A DNA stretch of 64,000 nt. Origin: Cellvibrionaceae bacterium. GTDB taxonomy: Bacteria; Pseudomonadota; Gammaproteobacteria; Pseudomonadales; Cellvibrionaceae. Location of the stretch: the NCBI GenBank assembly GCA_021151825.1, contig JAGKWQ010000005.1, positions 532,873 through 596,872 of the forward strand, given 5' to 3'. The translations under genes were made by a program, and so were the position numbers. Numbering within the stretch: position 1 is the stretch's first letter; each line of letters starts with the position of its first letter. The notes below the pieces were generated by a model that worked only from the letters and a program-made list of their open reading frames with translations, searched no databases and had not been told where the DNA came from. Of the stretch, positions 1 to 11,900 are shown piece after piece.

Positions 1-1264
1 TCAAACTGCCCGCCAATACAATCATCCACAGCACCACCGCATCGGCTTCCACACCGGCTGCGTTGAGCAGGAGCAGCTTGCCGATAAACCCGCTAAACGG
101 CGGCAACCCGGCGACAGCCATGGCGGCGATAAAAAACAACACGCCCAGCAAGGCCGATTGGCGCAGGCGCGGGCCTTCGCCGATATGGTCGAGCAGTTCG
201 CCGCGCTGGCGCAGGATCAAATCGGCGAGCAGGAACATGGCGCCGCAAATCATCGTGGAGTGGATCAGATAATAAAGGCTCGCGGCCAGTCCGGCTTCGC
301 GGTTAAGGGCGATACCGGCGAGCAAGGTGCCCACCGAGACAATCACCAGATAGGCGATTTGCACCCGCAGTTCGCGCGCGGACAAGGCGCCGAGCAAGCC
401 CATCACCAATGTGACCAGTGCGATTGGCCAGAGCCACCACCAGGCAAAATTGGCCAGGGTTTCGGCGTTATCGCCGAAGATCTGCGTATAAACGCGGATG
501 ATCGCGTAGACACCTACTTTAGTCATAATTGCAAACATGGCTGCGACCGGGGCGCTGGCGGCGGCATAGGCGCGGGGCAACCAGAAGTAAAACGGCGCCA
601 TGGCGGCTTTGAGGCCGAAAACCACTAACAGGAATATTCCAGCGGTGGCAGCAAGCGGTGCATCGGCGGGATCGAGTTTGGCCATCTTATCGCCCAGATC
701 CGCCATATTGAGCGAGCCGGTGATGCCGTAGAGAGCCGATACTCCTATCAAAAACAGCGCCGAGCCGATCAGGTTCACGATCACATAATGCAAACCTGAG
801 CGCGCCCGCTCTACCCCGCGACCATGCAACAGCAGACCGTAGGAGGAGATCAGCAGAATCTCGAAGAACACAAACAGGTTAAACAGATCGCCGGTAAGGA
901 AGGCACCGTTCACCCCCACCAGCAGGAAGTGCACCATGGCGTGGAGCTTGTCGCCCGGCGCATCGTGACCGCGCACGGCATAAGCGAGACTGAAGAATGC
1001 CAGCACAGCAGTTACCAGCAACATCAATGCGCTCAGGCGATCCAGCACCAGCAAAATACCAAAGGGAGGCTGCCAGTTGCCCGGCGCGTAGAGACGGATC
1101 TGGCCATCGCTGGCTTGCATCAACAGCCAGATACAAATCCCCAGCGATGCTGTGGCAGATAACAAGCTGATACTGCGGATCAAGCTGCGCCGTCCGGACA
1201 GCAGCACCAGCAGGATCGCCGTGATTAGCGGCAGGACGATCGGGGCGAGAATGCCATGGTTCAA
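1..1264 (-). CDS. mrpD: Mrp/Mnh cation:proton antiporter subunit D (3' end outside window)
   Basis: Membrane subunit of the multisubunit Mrp Na+/H+ antiporter, related to the proton-pumping NuoM/NuoN subunits of complex I. About 421 residues are visible, mostly hydrophobic helices, including GDLFNLFVFFEILLISSYG and a later FGLKAAMAPFYFWLPRAYA, both typical of MrpD. The family is about 500 residues, so the C-terminus lies beyond base 1. The best start is a TTG at 1264-1262, giving MNHGILAPIVLP, which overlaps the TGA stop of mrpC as TTGA and implies translational coupling. The only nearby ATG is in another frame that stops after 10 codons. It follows mrpC in the operon; mrpE, F and G would be expected further downstream, outside the window. 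Confidence 0.9.
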   Translation of the reverse strand, partial: MNHGILAPIVLPLITAILLVLLSGRRSLIRSISLLSATASLGICIWLLMQASDGQIRLYAPGNWQPPFGILLVLDRLSALMLLVTAVLAFFSLAYAVRGHDAPGDKLHAMVHFLLVGVNGAFLTGDLFNLFVFFEILLISSYGLLLHGRGVERARSGLHYVIVNLIGSALFLIGVSALYGITGSLNMADLGDKMAKLDPADAPLAATAGIFLLVVFGLKAAMAPFYFWLPRAYAAASAPVAAMFAIMTKVGVYAIIRVYTQIFGDNAETLANFAWWWLWPIALVTLVMGLLGALSARELRVQIAYLVIVSVGTLLAGIALNREAGLAASLYYLIHSTMICGAMFLLADLILRQRGELLDHIGEGPRLRQSALLGVLFFIAAMAVAGLPPFSGFIGKLLLLNAAGVEADAVVLWMIVLAGSL

Positions 1265-1635
1265 ACCTCGTCCTCCTCTAGCGGGCGCACCGGCTTGCTC
1301 GGTTTTTCACCGATAGCTGCGCTGCCATCCACATGGTCGTTGCCGAGTTCGGCGCGGGCACGCAGGGACAGCACCAGCAGGAACGCCGTCATCGCAAAGC
1401 CGATAACGATGGCGGTCAGCACCAGCGCCTGGGGGATTGGATCGGCATAAGTTTCGGATGAACCAATCACTGCCGGCGCACCGGAGCGCAAACGGCCCAT
1501 CACAAAGATAAACAGGTTCACGGCGTAAGACAGCAAGGTCAGGCCGAGGATCACCGGAAAAGTACGGGCGCGCAACAGCAGGTACACCCCGCAACTCACC
1601 AGTACCGCAATAACAACGGCAACAAGCGCTTCCAT
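1261..1635 (-). CDS. mrpC: Mrp/Mnh cation:proton antiporter subunit C
   Basis: Small NuoK-like membrane subunit of the Mrp antiporter (124 residues, normal length). Three hydrophobic segments are visible (about residues 3-22, 28-47 and 68-91), with the conserved stretch GLTLLSYAVNLFIFVMG and a DPIPQALVLTAIVIGFA motif before the last helix. The acidic C-terminal tail ends in PLEEDEV. Its ATG overlaps the stop of the upstream mrpAB gene by one base (TAATG), and its own stop overlaps the TTG start of mrpD, so the three genes are tightly coupled. It acts in the inner membrane as part of the heteromeric complex. Confidence 0.92.
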   Translation of the reverse strand: MEALVAVVIAVLVSCGVYLLLRARTFPVILGLTLLSYAVNLFIFVMGRLRSGAPAVIGSSETYADPIPQALVLTAIVIGFAMTAFLLVLSLRARAELGNDHVDGSAAIGEKPSKPVRPLEEDEV

Positions 1636-4463
1636 TATTTGGATTCCTCCGAAGTGAAGTCGGGATCAGTTTCAGCGTGGGAATCGATGATCTGGGTGAG
1701 GTTGCCCAATTGCGAGAGCATCAACAGGGTCGCACCAACTACCGTGACGTAAACCCCGATATCAAAGATCATCGCCGAGGCCAGTTCAATATCCCCGATC
1801 ACTGGCAGATGCAGGTGGGTAAAGGTAGTCGTCAGGAACGGATAGCCGAACAGCCAGCTGCCCATGCCGGTAAACACGGCGACCAGAATCCCAACCACAC
1901 TCATGCGCCCGTAATCCACGGGTAAACGCTGGCGCACCCACTCGGTGCCGCTGCAAATGTATTGCAGGATCAGGGCGATGGCAGTGATCAAGCCGGCGAT
2001 AAACCCGCCGCCCGGCTGGTTGTGGCCGCGCAGGAAAATAAACACCGACACCATCAACGCGAGCGGGAAGAACATGCGCGAGAGCACGGTGATAATGATC
2101 GGGTAAGGGTCGCGCGTCCATTGGCGGCCATGGCGATCGGTGCGCGGCACCGGCAGTTCCAACCCTTGCAACACCAGAAATACCCCCAGACCGGCAATGG
2201 CCAGGACGGTGATTTCGCCAAAGGTATCAAAGCCGCGGAAATCCACCAGGATCACGTTGACCACATTGGTCCCACCACCACCGCTGACACTGTTGGCGAT
2301 AAAGAAGTCGGCGAGGCCGGTGTCATAAGGCCGGGTGAGGATCGCCAGGGTAAACAAGCCGACCGCAATACCCGCACCACCTGCCAGTACCATATCGCGG
2401 ATCGCCCGGCGCCAGCTGGATTCGTAAGGGGTAAGTTGCGGCAAGAAATAGAGCGCCAGCATCAGCAAAATGATGGTGACCACTTCGACCGAAATTTGGG
2501 TCAGTGCCAGATCGGGCGCGGAGAAGCGTACAAAGGTAAGGGTTACCACCAGCCCCACCGCGCTCAAGGCCAACAGTGCAGCATAGCGATTGTGGTGGCT
2601 GGATACGGTGACTACGGCAGCGACAATCATGATCGCCGCCATAATCACGCTGATACCATCGATTGGCGTGAGCGGGATTTCTCCGAAAATATTCCCGAGC
2701 GGCCAGAATTCGACAGCGGCCATCACCAAAGTCGCCGTGATAATCACCGCCACCGAACGCTGCAACGAACCGTTCTCCACTGCATCGGTAGCGCGTTGGG
2801 CGAGGCGCACCAACCGCTGGATACGCTTCTCAAACACCGCTTTCTGGTCCACGCGGTAACCGCGCTCATAGAATGCAAACAGGCCTTTACGTTGGTAGTA
2901 GAGCAATAATCCGCCGCCCAGGGCGACGAAGCTCATCAATAACGGCAGGTTAAAACCGTGCCAGATCGCCAGGTGATAGCGTGGAATATCGGTGCCCAAC
3001 ACCGCGTAAGCGGCGGCGTGCAACAGTGGCGAGACCAGCAAATTGGGCATAGTGCCCAACGCCAGACACAACAGTCCCAACACCGCCATCGGCAGGATCA
3101 TATAGAGCGGCGCTTCGTGGGGCGGGTAAATCGGCAGGTCTTTGTTAGGCTCGCCGTTAAAGAACACATCATGGATAAAGCGATAGGAATAAGCCACTGC
3201 GAAAATACCCGCAAATGTCGCCAACAGCGGGAATATGTAGCTGAAATTGCCGAGTTGATCGAGCTTCAGGGTTTCCGAGAAAAACATCTCCTTACTCAGG
3301 AAACCGTTGAGCAACGGCACCCCGGCCATGGCTGAGGCTGACACCATCGCCACCGTCGCGGTCACCGGCATAAACCGCGCCAGCCCGAAAATCTTGCGCA
3401 TATCACGGGTGCCGGTTTCGTGGTCGATAATCCCCGCCGCCATAAACAGCGAGGCTTTGAAGGTCGCGTGGTTGATGATGTGGAAGAGCGCGGCGATGGT
3501 CGCGAGGTCGCTACTGAAACCAAACAACATAGTGATCAGGCCAAGGTGGCTGATGGTCGAATACGCCAGCAAGCCTTTAAGGTCATGCTTGAACAACGCG
3601 TTATAGGCACCGAACACCAGGGTTGTCAGGCCGGTAAAGGTCACCAGGTAAAACCATAAATCCGAACCCGATAGTGCCGGGTACAGGCGCGCCAGCAAAA
3701 ATACACCCGCTTTTACCATAGTGGCGGAATGCAAATAGGCCGAAGCTGGCGTTGGTGCCGCCATGGCATGGGGCAACCAGAAGTAGAAGGGAAATTGCGC
3801 GGACTTGGTAAAAGCGCCGATCAAAATCAGGATCAATACCACGGGATACAACCAGTGCGCCTGGATCAGTGCAGCGGAGTTGAGGATTATATCCAGGTTA
3901 TAGGAACCCACAATCTGGCCGAGGATCAGCGCCCCCGCCAGCAAACTCAACCCGCCTGCGCCAGTAATCGCCAACGCCATACGCGCCCCTTTGCGCGCAT
4001 CGCTGCGGTGCGACCAATAGCCGATTAGCAGGAACGACATCAGGCTGGTCAGTTCCCAGAAAACGACCAATAACAACAAATTGTCCGCAAGCACTATGCC
4101 CAGCATCGCCATCATAAACAGCTGCAATAATGCGTAAAGGCGACCGAGGGAATCTTCGCTGGAGATGTAATAGCGGGCGTAGAGAATGACCAATAAGCCG
4201 ATCACCAGGATCATCAGCGCGAAGATCATCCCCAAGCCATCCAGCCGCAAGCTGAAATCCAGACCCAATTGGGGCACCCACGGCTGGTGCAGGAAAAACA
4301 TCTGGTGCTGGAGTAATGCGGGGATGTATTGCAAGAGCAGGATCAGCGACAACGCCGGGCCAAGGGCCGCCGAGATTGCACAGATATTACGCCCGAAACG
4401 CTCCGTTAACAGGGGTAACCCGGCCCCCAACAAGGGCAATGCAATAATCAGCAGTATTTCCAT
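1635..4463 (-). CDS. mrpA: Fused Mrp/Mnh antiporter subunit A-B
   Basis: A 942-residue polytopic membrane protein. Residues 1-about 780 are the NuoL-like MrpA core (for example FWELTSLMSFLLIGYWSH, PFYFWLPHAMAAPTPASAYLHS and an LLAYSTISHLGLI segment). Residues about 800-930 are a MrpB domain (LSRMFFPLALMVSVFIFLRG, then HNQPGGGFIAGLI). In Bacillus these are two proteins of about 800 and 140 residues; here they form one chain, as in many proteobacterial group-2 Mrp systems. The complex exchanges cytoplasmic Na+ for H+ and supports salt and alkali tolerance. The ATG at 4463 has an AGGAG ribosome site 6 bases upstream and is the first gene of the visible operon. Confidence 0.93.
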   Translation of the reverse strand: MEILLIIALPLLGAGLPLLTERFGRNICAISAALGPALSLILLLQYIPALLQHQMFFLHQPWVPQLGLDFSLRLDGLGMIFALMILVIGLLVILYARYYISSEDSLGRLYALLQLFMMAMLGIVLADNLLLLVVFWELTSLMSFLLIGYWSHRSDARKGARMALAITGAGGLSLLAGALILGQIVGSYNLDIILNSAALIQAHWLYPVVLILILIGAFTKSAQFPFYFWLPHAMAAPTPASAYLHSATMVKAGVFLLARLYPALSGSDLWFYLVTFTGLTTLVFGAYNALFKHDLKGLLAYSTISHLGLITMLFGFSSDLATIAALFHIINHATFKASLFMAAGIIDHETGTRDMRKIFGLARFMPVTATVAMVSASAMAGVPLLNGFLSKEMFFSETLKLDQLGNFSYIFPLLATFAGIFAVAYSYRFIHDVFFNGEPNKDLPIYPPHEAPLYMILPMAVLGLLCLALGTMPNLLVSPLLHAAAYAVLGTDIPRYHLAIWHGFNLPLLMSFVALGGGLLLYYQRKGLFAFYERGYRVDQKAVFEKRIQRLVRLAQRATDAVENGSLQRSVAVIITATLVMAAVEFWPLGNIFGEIPLTPIDGISVIMAAIMIVAAVVTVSSHHNRYAALLALSAVGLVVTLTFVRFSAPDLALTQISVEVVTIILLMLALYFLPQLTPYESSWRRAIRDMVLAGGAGIAVGLFTLAILTRPYDTGLADFFIANSVSGGGGTNVVNVILVDFRGFDTFGEITVLAIAGLGVFLVLQGLELPVPRTDRHGRQWTRDPYPIIITVLSRMFFPLALMVSVFIFLRGHNQPGGGFIAGLITAIALILQYICSGTEWVRQRLPVDYGRMSVVGILVAVFTGMGSWLFGYPFLTTTFTHLHLPVIGDIELASAMIFDIGVYVTVVGATLLMLSQLGNLTQIIDSHAETDPDFTSEESK

Positions 4464-4618
4464 GCAATCTCCTCAATGGCCAACGTCCGGAATCCACATC
4501 CGGGAAACAATCCAACAAACCAACCCTATGGAGTATTACCGCTACGCGCCGGTTCATCCATTACTCCATCCAACAGCTGTGAATGCGACAGATTTAATCT
4601 CGCGTTTTTGATTTCAGG

Positions 4619-5818
4619 TCAAGGTGAACGTTCATTTCCGCTCACCACAGGTTTGGGTCGGGCGATGTAACGCAACCATACGTATCCCAATACCGCCGAA
4701 AGGATCGAGCCAACCAGAATCCCCAGGCGATCACCGGAAACTTCCGTTTGGGTAAAGGCGAGCGAACCGATAAACAGGCTCATGGTAAAACCGACCCCGC
4801 AAATCACCGCCACACCGTACAGCTGGGACCAGCTCACATCGCCTGGCAATTTGCCGATTTTCAGCACCACTGCCAACCAGGTAAATAGCATCACCCCTAT
4901 CTGTTTGCCAAGGAACAAACCCAGCGCAATCCCGAGCGGCACGGGCGAAAACACATCGCCCGGGCTCATACCCGCCAGTGGCAAGCCAGCATTGGCAAAC
5001 GCGAAGATGGGCAAAATGCCGAACGCGACCGGGCTGTGCAGGTCTTTTTCCAGATCTTGCAGTGGATAAACCGGTTTGTCCTCCGCATTGCGCCCGCTGT
5101 AGGGAATACACAACGCAATGGCAACGCCGGCCAGGGTCGCATGAACGCCGGACTTCAGCAGGCTGACCCACACCACCAATCCCACAATCAGATAAGCCGA
5201 TTTACTGACTACGCCCTGGCGATTCATAAACACGAGGATGGCGATACCGGCGGCGGCGACACTTACTGCTAACAATGAAAGATCAGCGGTATAGAAGAGC
5301 GCAATAATGATGATCGCGCCTATATCGTCGAAGATCGCGAGCGATACCAGGAAGATCTTCAAACTGGGCGGAATCCGCGACCCTAATAAACCCAGCACCC
5401 CCAAGGCAAAAGCGATATCGGTGGCGGTGGGAATCGCCCAGCCGTGCAAGGCGTAGGGATCATGGCGATTAATAAAGGCGTAGATCAACGCCGGTACCAG
5501 CATCCCGCCAATGGCGGCGATACCCGGCAAGGCAATTTTGGATAATTGATTGAGTTCGCCGACCAAAACCTCGCGCTTGAGCTCGAGGCCGACCAGCAGG
5601 AAAAACAGGGCCATCAGGCCATCGTTGATCCACAGCAGCAGCGGTTTGGCGATGGCAAATTCACCAATGGCGACGATGACATCGACATGCAACAACTGAT
5701 CGTAATAAACCTTAAGCGATGTATTGGCGGCAACTAGCGCCAGAATCGCAGCCAGAATTAACAAAATACCGCTGGCGGCTTCCAGTTTAAAAAAGGTTTT
5801 TAGTCCGCTAATCATCAC
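4619..5818 (-). CDS. nhaA: Na+/H+ antiporter NhaA
   Basis: Inner-membrane NhaA antiporter, 399 residues (family about 390), exchanging 2 H+ for 1 Na+. The transport-site aspartates are present: TATDIAFALG (equivalent of E. coli D133) and LAIFDDIGAII (equivalents of D163 and D164). About twelve hydrophobic helices are evident. The start could be either of two adjacent ATGs (5818 or 5815). It lies upstream of mrpAB in the same orientation, separated by 155 bases, so the two Na+/H+ antiporters may be co-expressed or separately promoted; no clear terminator is seen between them. Confidence 0.95.
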   Translation of the reverse strand: MMISGLKTFFKLEAASGILLILAAILALVAANTSLKVYYDQLLHVDVIVAIGEFAIAKPLLLWINDGLMALFFLLVGLELKREVLVGELNQLSKIALPGIAAIGGMLVPALIYAFINRHDPYALHGWAIPTATDIAFALGVLGLLGSRIPPSLKIFLVSLAIFDDIGAIIIIALFYTADLSLLAVSVAAAGIAILVFMNRQGVVSKSAYLIVGLVVWVSLLKSGVHATLAGVAIALCIPYSGRNAEDKPVYPLQDLEKDLHSPVAFGILPIFAFANAGLPLAGMSPGDVFSPVPLGIALGLFLGKQIGVMLFTWLAVVLKIGKLPGDVSWSQLYGVAVICGVGFTMSLFIGSLAFTQTEVSGDRLGILVGSILSAVLGYVWLRYIARPKPVVSGNERSP

Positions 5819-5944
5819 TACCTTACCTTGGGCTTACACAGTCAGGGGTTAATTGACGGCGATAAGGTCTTGAATTACAAGCTTTATTTACTTTCATTTA
5901 CCCGAAATCAGCACTTTTGGGTGTTTTGAACACGTTTGGCCGTT

Positions 5945-5972
5945 AAAAAAAACCCGGCTCGCAGGCCGGGAT
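5945..5972 (-). terminator. Rho-independent terminator of the pectinase gene
   Basis: Stem CCCGGC (5965-5970 on the minus strand) pairs with GCCGGG (5953-5958) around a 6-base loop, followed on the minus strand by eight T residues (5952-5945). It lies 23 bases after the stop of the pectate lyase/pectin esterase gene. Confidence 0.85.
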
Positions 5973-5994
5973 TTTTGTCTTGCAGGAAACAATC

Positions 5995-8900
5995 TTATTG
6001 ATTGCGAACAATCTCCAGAATATTAACTCCCCCGGAAGCCAGGCCCTCACGACCATAAATGAGTTTGATGGCAGTTTGGCTATGGCTGGCACCCAGTGTC
6101 AGTGTAATGGAATCACCGGCACTGGCATTGGCGTAACTGGCATCTTTCACTGCCAGGACTTTGCCATCGCTACCTACCAGCGCGAACTTGCCAGCGGTCA
6201 CGGTATTGGCACCCGTTTGGCGATAGCTGATAGTCAGGGTCAGATCTTTACCCGCGTCCACCGGCACCGCGATATAGGTGCGCACATTGGATGGCAGATC
6301 TTCACTCACCGCTGGAATCAGGGTGGTGTTATTGGTGAAGAATGAACCGTTGGTATTCCATACAGCAGTCGCCGTGGCGTTGTTCGCTGAACCCGCTGCG
6401 CGATAACGCAGCACATTGGCAGCGGTGGAGTTAAACACCAGTCCATCGACAGCGATATCACCGCCAGTGGCCTTGATACCATTATCGACAGCGGCGCTAT
6501 AAGCAGCACCAAACAGGTTGGTGTCCGCCGTCGCGTAAGCCGCTGAATCAAAACCCCAGGTTTTGGTCACTACGGCAGCAGCGCTGGATGAGCTGGATGA
6601 ACCATCCCCTGCCGGTGTTGAGCTGGCCGATGAACTGGACGTACTGGCCTCTGTGGAAGATCCGGCACTACTGGTATCGCTACTACTGGATGTGGAGGCC
6701 ACACTGGATGAACTGCCCGCAGATGAGCCCGAATGCCCGAAGTTCACGCAGTCAGTAGTATCGCCCGGCAGCGGATCCCACCCGGCACCACCATTGTAGG
6801 CGGCAAAAATCTGCGCGCGATTGCAGTATTCACTCGCCACTTCCGCCAGTGATAACTCGCGGCCACCCACTCGGCTCGCCAGGTTAATAGTGTTGCCGCT
6901 CGCATCCATCGTGGCAAATTCGCGCCAACCGGCAGTTGTTGTTGATACGACCGGATTCGGCGCCGGCTGGCCATTCACGCCTGCCACCGCCCAACCGGCA
7001 GCATTGATATGGGTATCCATACGGCTATTGATAAACACCACGTTATCCCAGGTAGTTGTGCCACCGGGACTGCGTGCCAGGTAAGTCGCACCCGCTGGAA
7101 TCGTATGGCCAACCGGGCCTGCGCCCTGGGTCAGATTGCTGTTCAGGAATACGAAGCCTTTATCCGCCGCTGTCAGCGTGCGCGCCTGGACCACATAGCC
7201 GCCATTACTGGCGTTGCTGCTATCGCCCAATGAGCGGATTTCACTTTCTTCGAACAGGGAAACGTTGTTGTTACCCCAGATGAAATCCACATTGCCTGCC
7301 ACTAACGTGCGATAGAACCAGCTGTAACCCTTGAGCTGGAGCGTGTCCTGTTCGCTGATAAAGTTGGCATTTTTGGCGATCAAACGGCCGGTAGAATTGA
7401 AGTAGATCGTCTCCGCCTGGCCACCACTGCTGGTTTTAATGGTGGTGTTTTTCAAGGTCAGGTTTTCCAGCGTCAGTAAATCCGCCAACTCCACCAGGAA
7501 TACCGGACGACCGGCAGAACCGGCGTTAAGCCCTTCGGAGTTTTGGTACTGGATCACCACACCTTCGCGGCTCTCGCCAGTAATGGTCAGGTTGTCCTTG
7601 TTACGCAGATAAAGCAGTTCCGGATAAGTCCCGTTCTTCACCGTGATAGTTGCCGGACCAGACTTGGTCAGGTTCTGCATCACATAGTTAAGTGCGCCTT
7701 GCAGGGTGCGGAAATCAGCGGTGGTGCCATTATCGTCCACGGTAAGCGCAGTCAAACCTGGGGCGGGTGCGGGTTTGGTGGTAAAACTCCAGCCCGCGTT
7801 TTTGCCAATACCGTCAAAGGGCAAGGTTGCCAGAGTCGCGCCAGTAAAGGCCGAGCCGCTTATCGCCACGTAATAGCTAGTGTTGTACTCCAGCTTTTTG
7901 CTTTGCAGGGCGATAGTGGCGGTATTGCCGGAAATGCTGATCGGACGGGTATTCAATGTACGGAAAGTACCGTAACCGATACTGTCTTTGTGATCCACCA
8001 GCTTGATGGTATCCACCAATGAATCATCGCTGCTTTTGAAAATGCGAATAGACCCGGCACTGCCCAATACCGGCGGTGAATCAAATGTCAGGGTCAGGTT
8101 GGTATCCGCATACACACCGGTTTCGGTCACTGCCGGCGCTACCCGACCGTTCAGGTTGTAAGTTGTCGTCGGCATAACGAATTGTGGCGCGATGGTCGCA
8201 GTCAGGGTGCGGGTCAGGCTCGGGTCAGAACCGCTGGTAAAGGTGATAGTCGCGGTACCCACCCCCACCGGATCCAGGCTCACCAGATCACCACTGATGC
8301 TGGTGCTAACTATCGTCGGGTTGCTCGATTCCACGGTGAAAGTGTCATTTGCACTCTGCTGGTTTTTGGCTGTGACGGTAATTACGCGCGGATCATCGCC
8401 TACTTCCGCGTTGTAGCTAGCAGTTGGTGAAATGGTCAGTTGCGAGGGTACTGGTGGTTTATCGTTAGCATCGCCGACCTTAACATCATCGATCTCAAAG
8501 GAGCGGTTGCTGGTGAAAATACCGATCGAACCGCGCTGGGTCAGGCTGGCATCGCTGAAGGTCGCTACGGCGAGGTCATTCAGGTACAGCTTCATTTCAG
8601 TACCGATTAATTCCAGGCGCAATTTGTACCATTCACCATTGGTTGTTCCGGCGGTGCCGAGGGTGATAGCGGTGTTGTAGCGCATGGCGCCAGTACTGGC
8701 CGGGCTACCGGTACTGTTGCGCTCAACAATCTCCACGCGCGGCTGGTTGGTTTCGTGGGCAATCATACCCACACCGTACCAGTTGTTAACATCCTGGTAG
8801 CGCGCCATCACGTAGATGCTGCGCTGGGCGGTACCACTGGAATTGAGACGTGGGCGAATACGCGCTTCTACGTAGTAATCACCGGAGGTTACTGCCGCCA

Positions 8901-11900
8901 ATTGCTCTGGCTTGATCAAGGCCAGTACCCCACCAACACCGCCGGTTGCAGCGGCGGTATAGCGCAATACATTGTTATCACCGGCATCATTCAGGATATC
9001 GAATATCCCGTTAGGTCCAGCCACTGGCAGCAAATCCCATTTTCCTGAACCGCTGGCAAAATCATCACAGAAATACAAACCTGGTTCCGAGCTGCACGCA
9101 AACGCCGGTGCCACCGAACTACTGGCACCACTGGACGAAGTATCCGAAGCAGATGACGTTGCCGCGCTGGTGGAACTGCCTACTATCACGCCGGTAGAAG
9201 AAGTGCCCGCTGATGAACCCGCATCGCCAGCACTGCTCGCTGCAGACGAAGTGGCAGCCGATGAACTGGTTACACCAATACCACTGAAGTCGCAGTTGGA
9301 CAGGTTTTCAGACGCGCCATAACCTTTCACACAACCGATATTGCCCGGCAGTAACCCAGCCAGCTGCGCCGGGGTATAGGCGCCAGCATCAGTCCAAACC
9401 ATCCAATCGATCAGGGCTTTGTAAGGATTGCTGCCGCCGTCGCCAATTTGCAGGTAGTTGTTGGGTGCGGTGGTAGCCAGCATCTGCACTTCCTCCTGAT
9501 TCAGGATCGGCGTGCTGGAGCCATCCAGATAAGCGCGAACCCAACCGGTCGTCGGATTGGAAAGGGCAACGGTGAAGTGATAAACACGGTATTGGTCCAT
9601 CGCCAATCCATAGGCAGTATTAGGCGCCGGTTGGCCTTCAAACTGTACGCCGAAGTTACTGGCACCATCAGCGCGCAATACCACTTTCAAACGACTGGCA
9701 GCGGTACCACCCACATCGCCAAATGCCGTTTCCAGATCCAGTACCCGGGCATTCGCCGGTGGGTTAAAACCTTTGATGCCGGCAATCAGGGTGAAATATT
9801 TGGGATAAACACCGTCATTACGGGTGACATTACTGGCCCGCGCACGATTGTTTTTAGTGCCAAGCGACGTGGAGTCAAACAAGACAGCTCCTGTCCCTGT
9901 GGGCGTGAAATCGCTCGCACTACCCTGGATACCAAAGGCTGCCTGGCTAATGCCATCGGCCAATGTGATGGCATTAGCATCGAATGGGCTGTTATTTCCG
10001 TCGAATAGGTTCCAATGTACCGATGCCGGGTCCGCAGTAACCGGCTCATCACTTGGCGGTGGTGGCGGTTCTATATCCCATTCCGGGCGTGGGCAACTTA
10101 ATGCTGCTGGTTCTGTGTCGATCTTGCCCACACCGGCATATTGCTGCACATGCTCAGGAACATCTTCCGCGGCAATCAGGCTCGGCAAGTAGAGATAGCC
10201 TGCAGGTAATGTCAAATGACCAGTAGATGTACTATCCGCCAGCAACTCGTCGGCGATGATATTGGTCGCTCCGTCTTTCCCAACCCATACAATACCGTCA
10301 CGCAGCTGGTTTTCGATCAATTCCCAATAACCAATCGCAATACTGTCCTGCGACAACACCGGGTTTTTCACCTGTTCAAAAACGTTGCGCTCAACCCGGA
10401 TAATGGCGCCCATGCGCGAGTTGATCGCCGAAGTATCCACATTCTGATAGTAATTATTGTAGATATGGCCTTTACCAAAACGGAACAGTGGCAAACGGGA
10501 GTTCACGTGATGCCAGTGGTTATGGTGCCAGGTAATGCGGCGGTCAAATTCATCTTCATCGGATGAGCCCCAGAGCGAGGTTTTCCAGCTGTCATGGAGA
10601 TAGTTGTAGGAAATAGTGATATCCGCCACATCGCTGCGGCCACTGACCAGTTCATCGTAATAGTCTTTCTTGTACTCATCGCGCAAAACCGGATCGGTAA
10701 TAATCGCCGGTACCGGCGTGTTCAGGTCGTTAAACAATTCGTTGTGGTCGATCCACACATTGCGCACCGGACCAGTACGGCCATCGATAGTAATAATGTC
10801 GCCCTGGCCACGGCTTTGCGGGACGTGGTACATCTTGAGGTTGCGCACAATCACGTTGCTTTTGGTGATATGCACACCGGTTCCCCAGAACTCGGCATTG
10901 GCGCCACGACCAATAATGGACACGTTGGGGCGATTGAGTTTGATGTCCGAATTGCCTGAGTTGTGCCAGGTAATTACGCCATCCACATAAATGGTTAGCG
11001 GCTTGTCGGCATAGGCCGCGTTAGTCAATGCGGCGGTAATCTCGGCACCGGTACACACCGCCACTTCTACCTTATTGGCACCAGAACCACCGGTAGTCCC
11101 GCCATTGAGCGAGGCAAAACCAAACACAGTATTAAAATCCGGGCCCGCGACCGCCACCGAAGAACTACTGCTGCTCACGGCAGTGCTGGAAGCAGAACTG
11201 ACACTGGTAGACGCAGGCGAGCTGCTGGCGATGGATGTAGCAGCCACACTTGAACTTGGCGTGGAAGTTGTCACCGGTGTCGCACTGCTAGCTTCACTGC
11301 TGCTGGACACGATTGCCGGGCTGGAAGAAGGCGTCGATGAAGACGATGGAGATGCCAGTACTGATGAAGATGCTACAGCGCTGGAACCGGGTGGAATCAC
11401 AACTACTGCACTGGATGACGAATTGGAACTGGTCGCCACCACCGGAGCACTGCTCTCAGCCGAACTACTGGTCTCCACCATTGGTACACCGGCCAGGGTC
11501 AGGGTATCGCGCAAATGGTTTAGCGCCTGCTGTACCGATATCACTGTGGTATTCACCGAACCGGAATTGGCAACCAGAGTCACCACGGCCGGTGAGGCCG
11601 CAAAAGCAGCCAGGCTCAGGTTGAAATCCACGGCAACAGCGGATTGCGCTGCTGTCGGGCTGATCGTAATCCCGTTGGTAGGGTCGCCATCGGTATCCAG
11701 GGTTTGCAGCAAGCGCGCAATGTTCAACACCACAGGCGACGCCGGGTTCAGGGTCTGCGCCATATCCAGCGGCGTCACCGTACTTTTGGCGGGCACCGGT
11801 GGAAATACCAGGTTGCCGATAGAGAAGGTCACTGTTTCGCCCGGCAAATAATTAAACTCGCCGCGCGCATTCGTTACCCCGCTTTGGGTTTCCGTGCGAT

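Noticed and set aside
1962..2909. Long plus-strand frame (315 codons) opposite mrpAB
   Set aside because: Gln/His/Arg-rich composition typical of the antisense of a membrane-protein gene.
6563..11500. Ser-codon repeats in the pectinase as a CRISPR or mobile repeat
   Set aside because: They are irregular TCX/AGC codons of protein linkers, with no constant repeat or spacers.
11075..11851. Long plus-strand frame (258 codons) opposite the pectinase
   Set aside because: It mirrors the Ser-rich linker and codon bias of the real minus-strand gene; a shadow frame.
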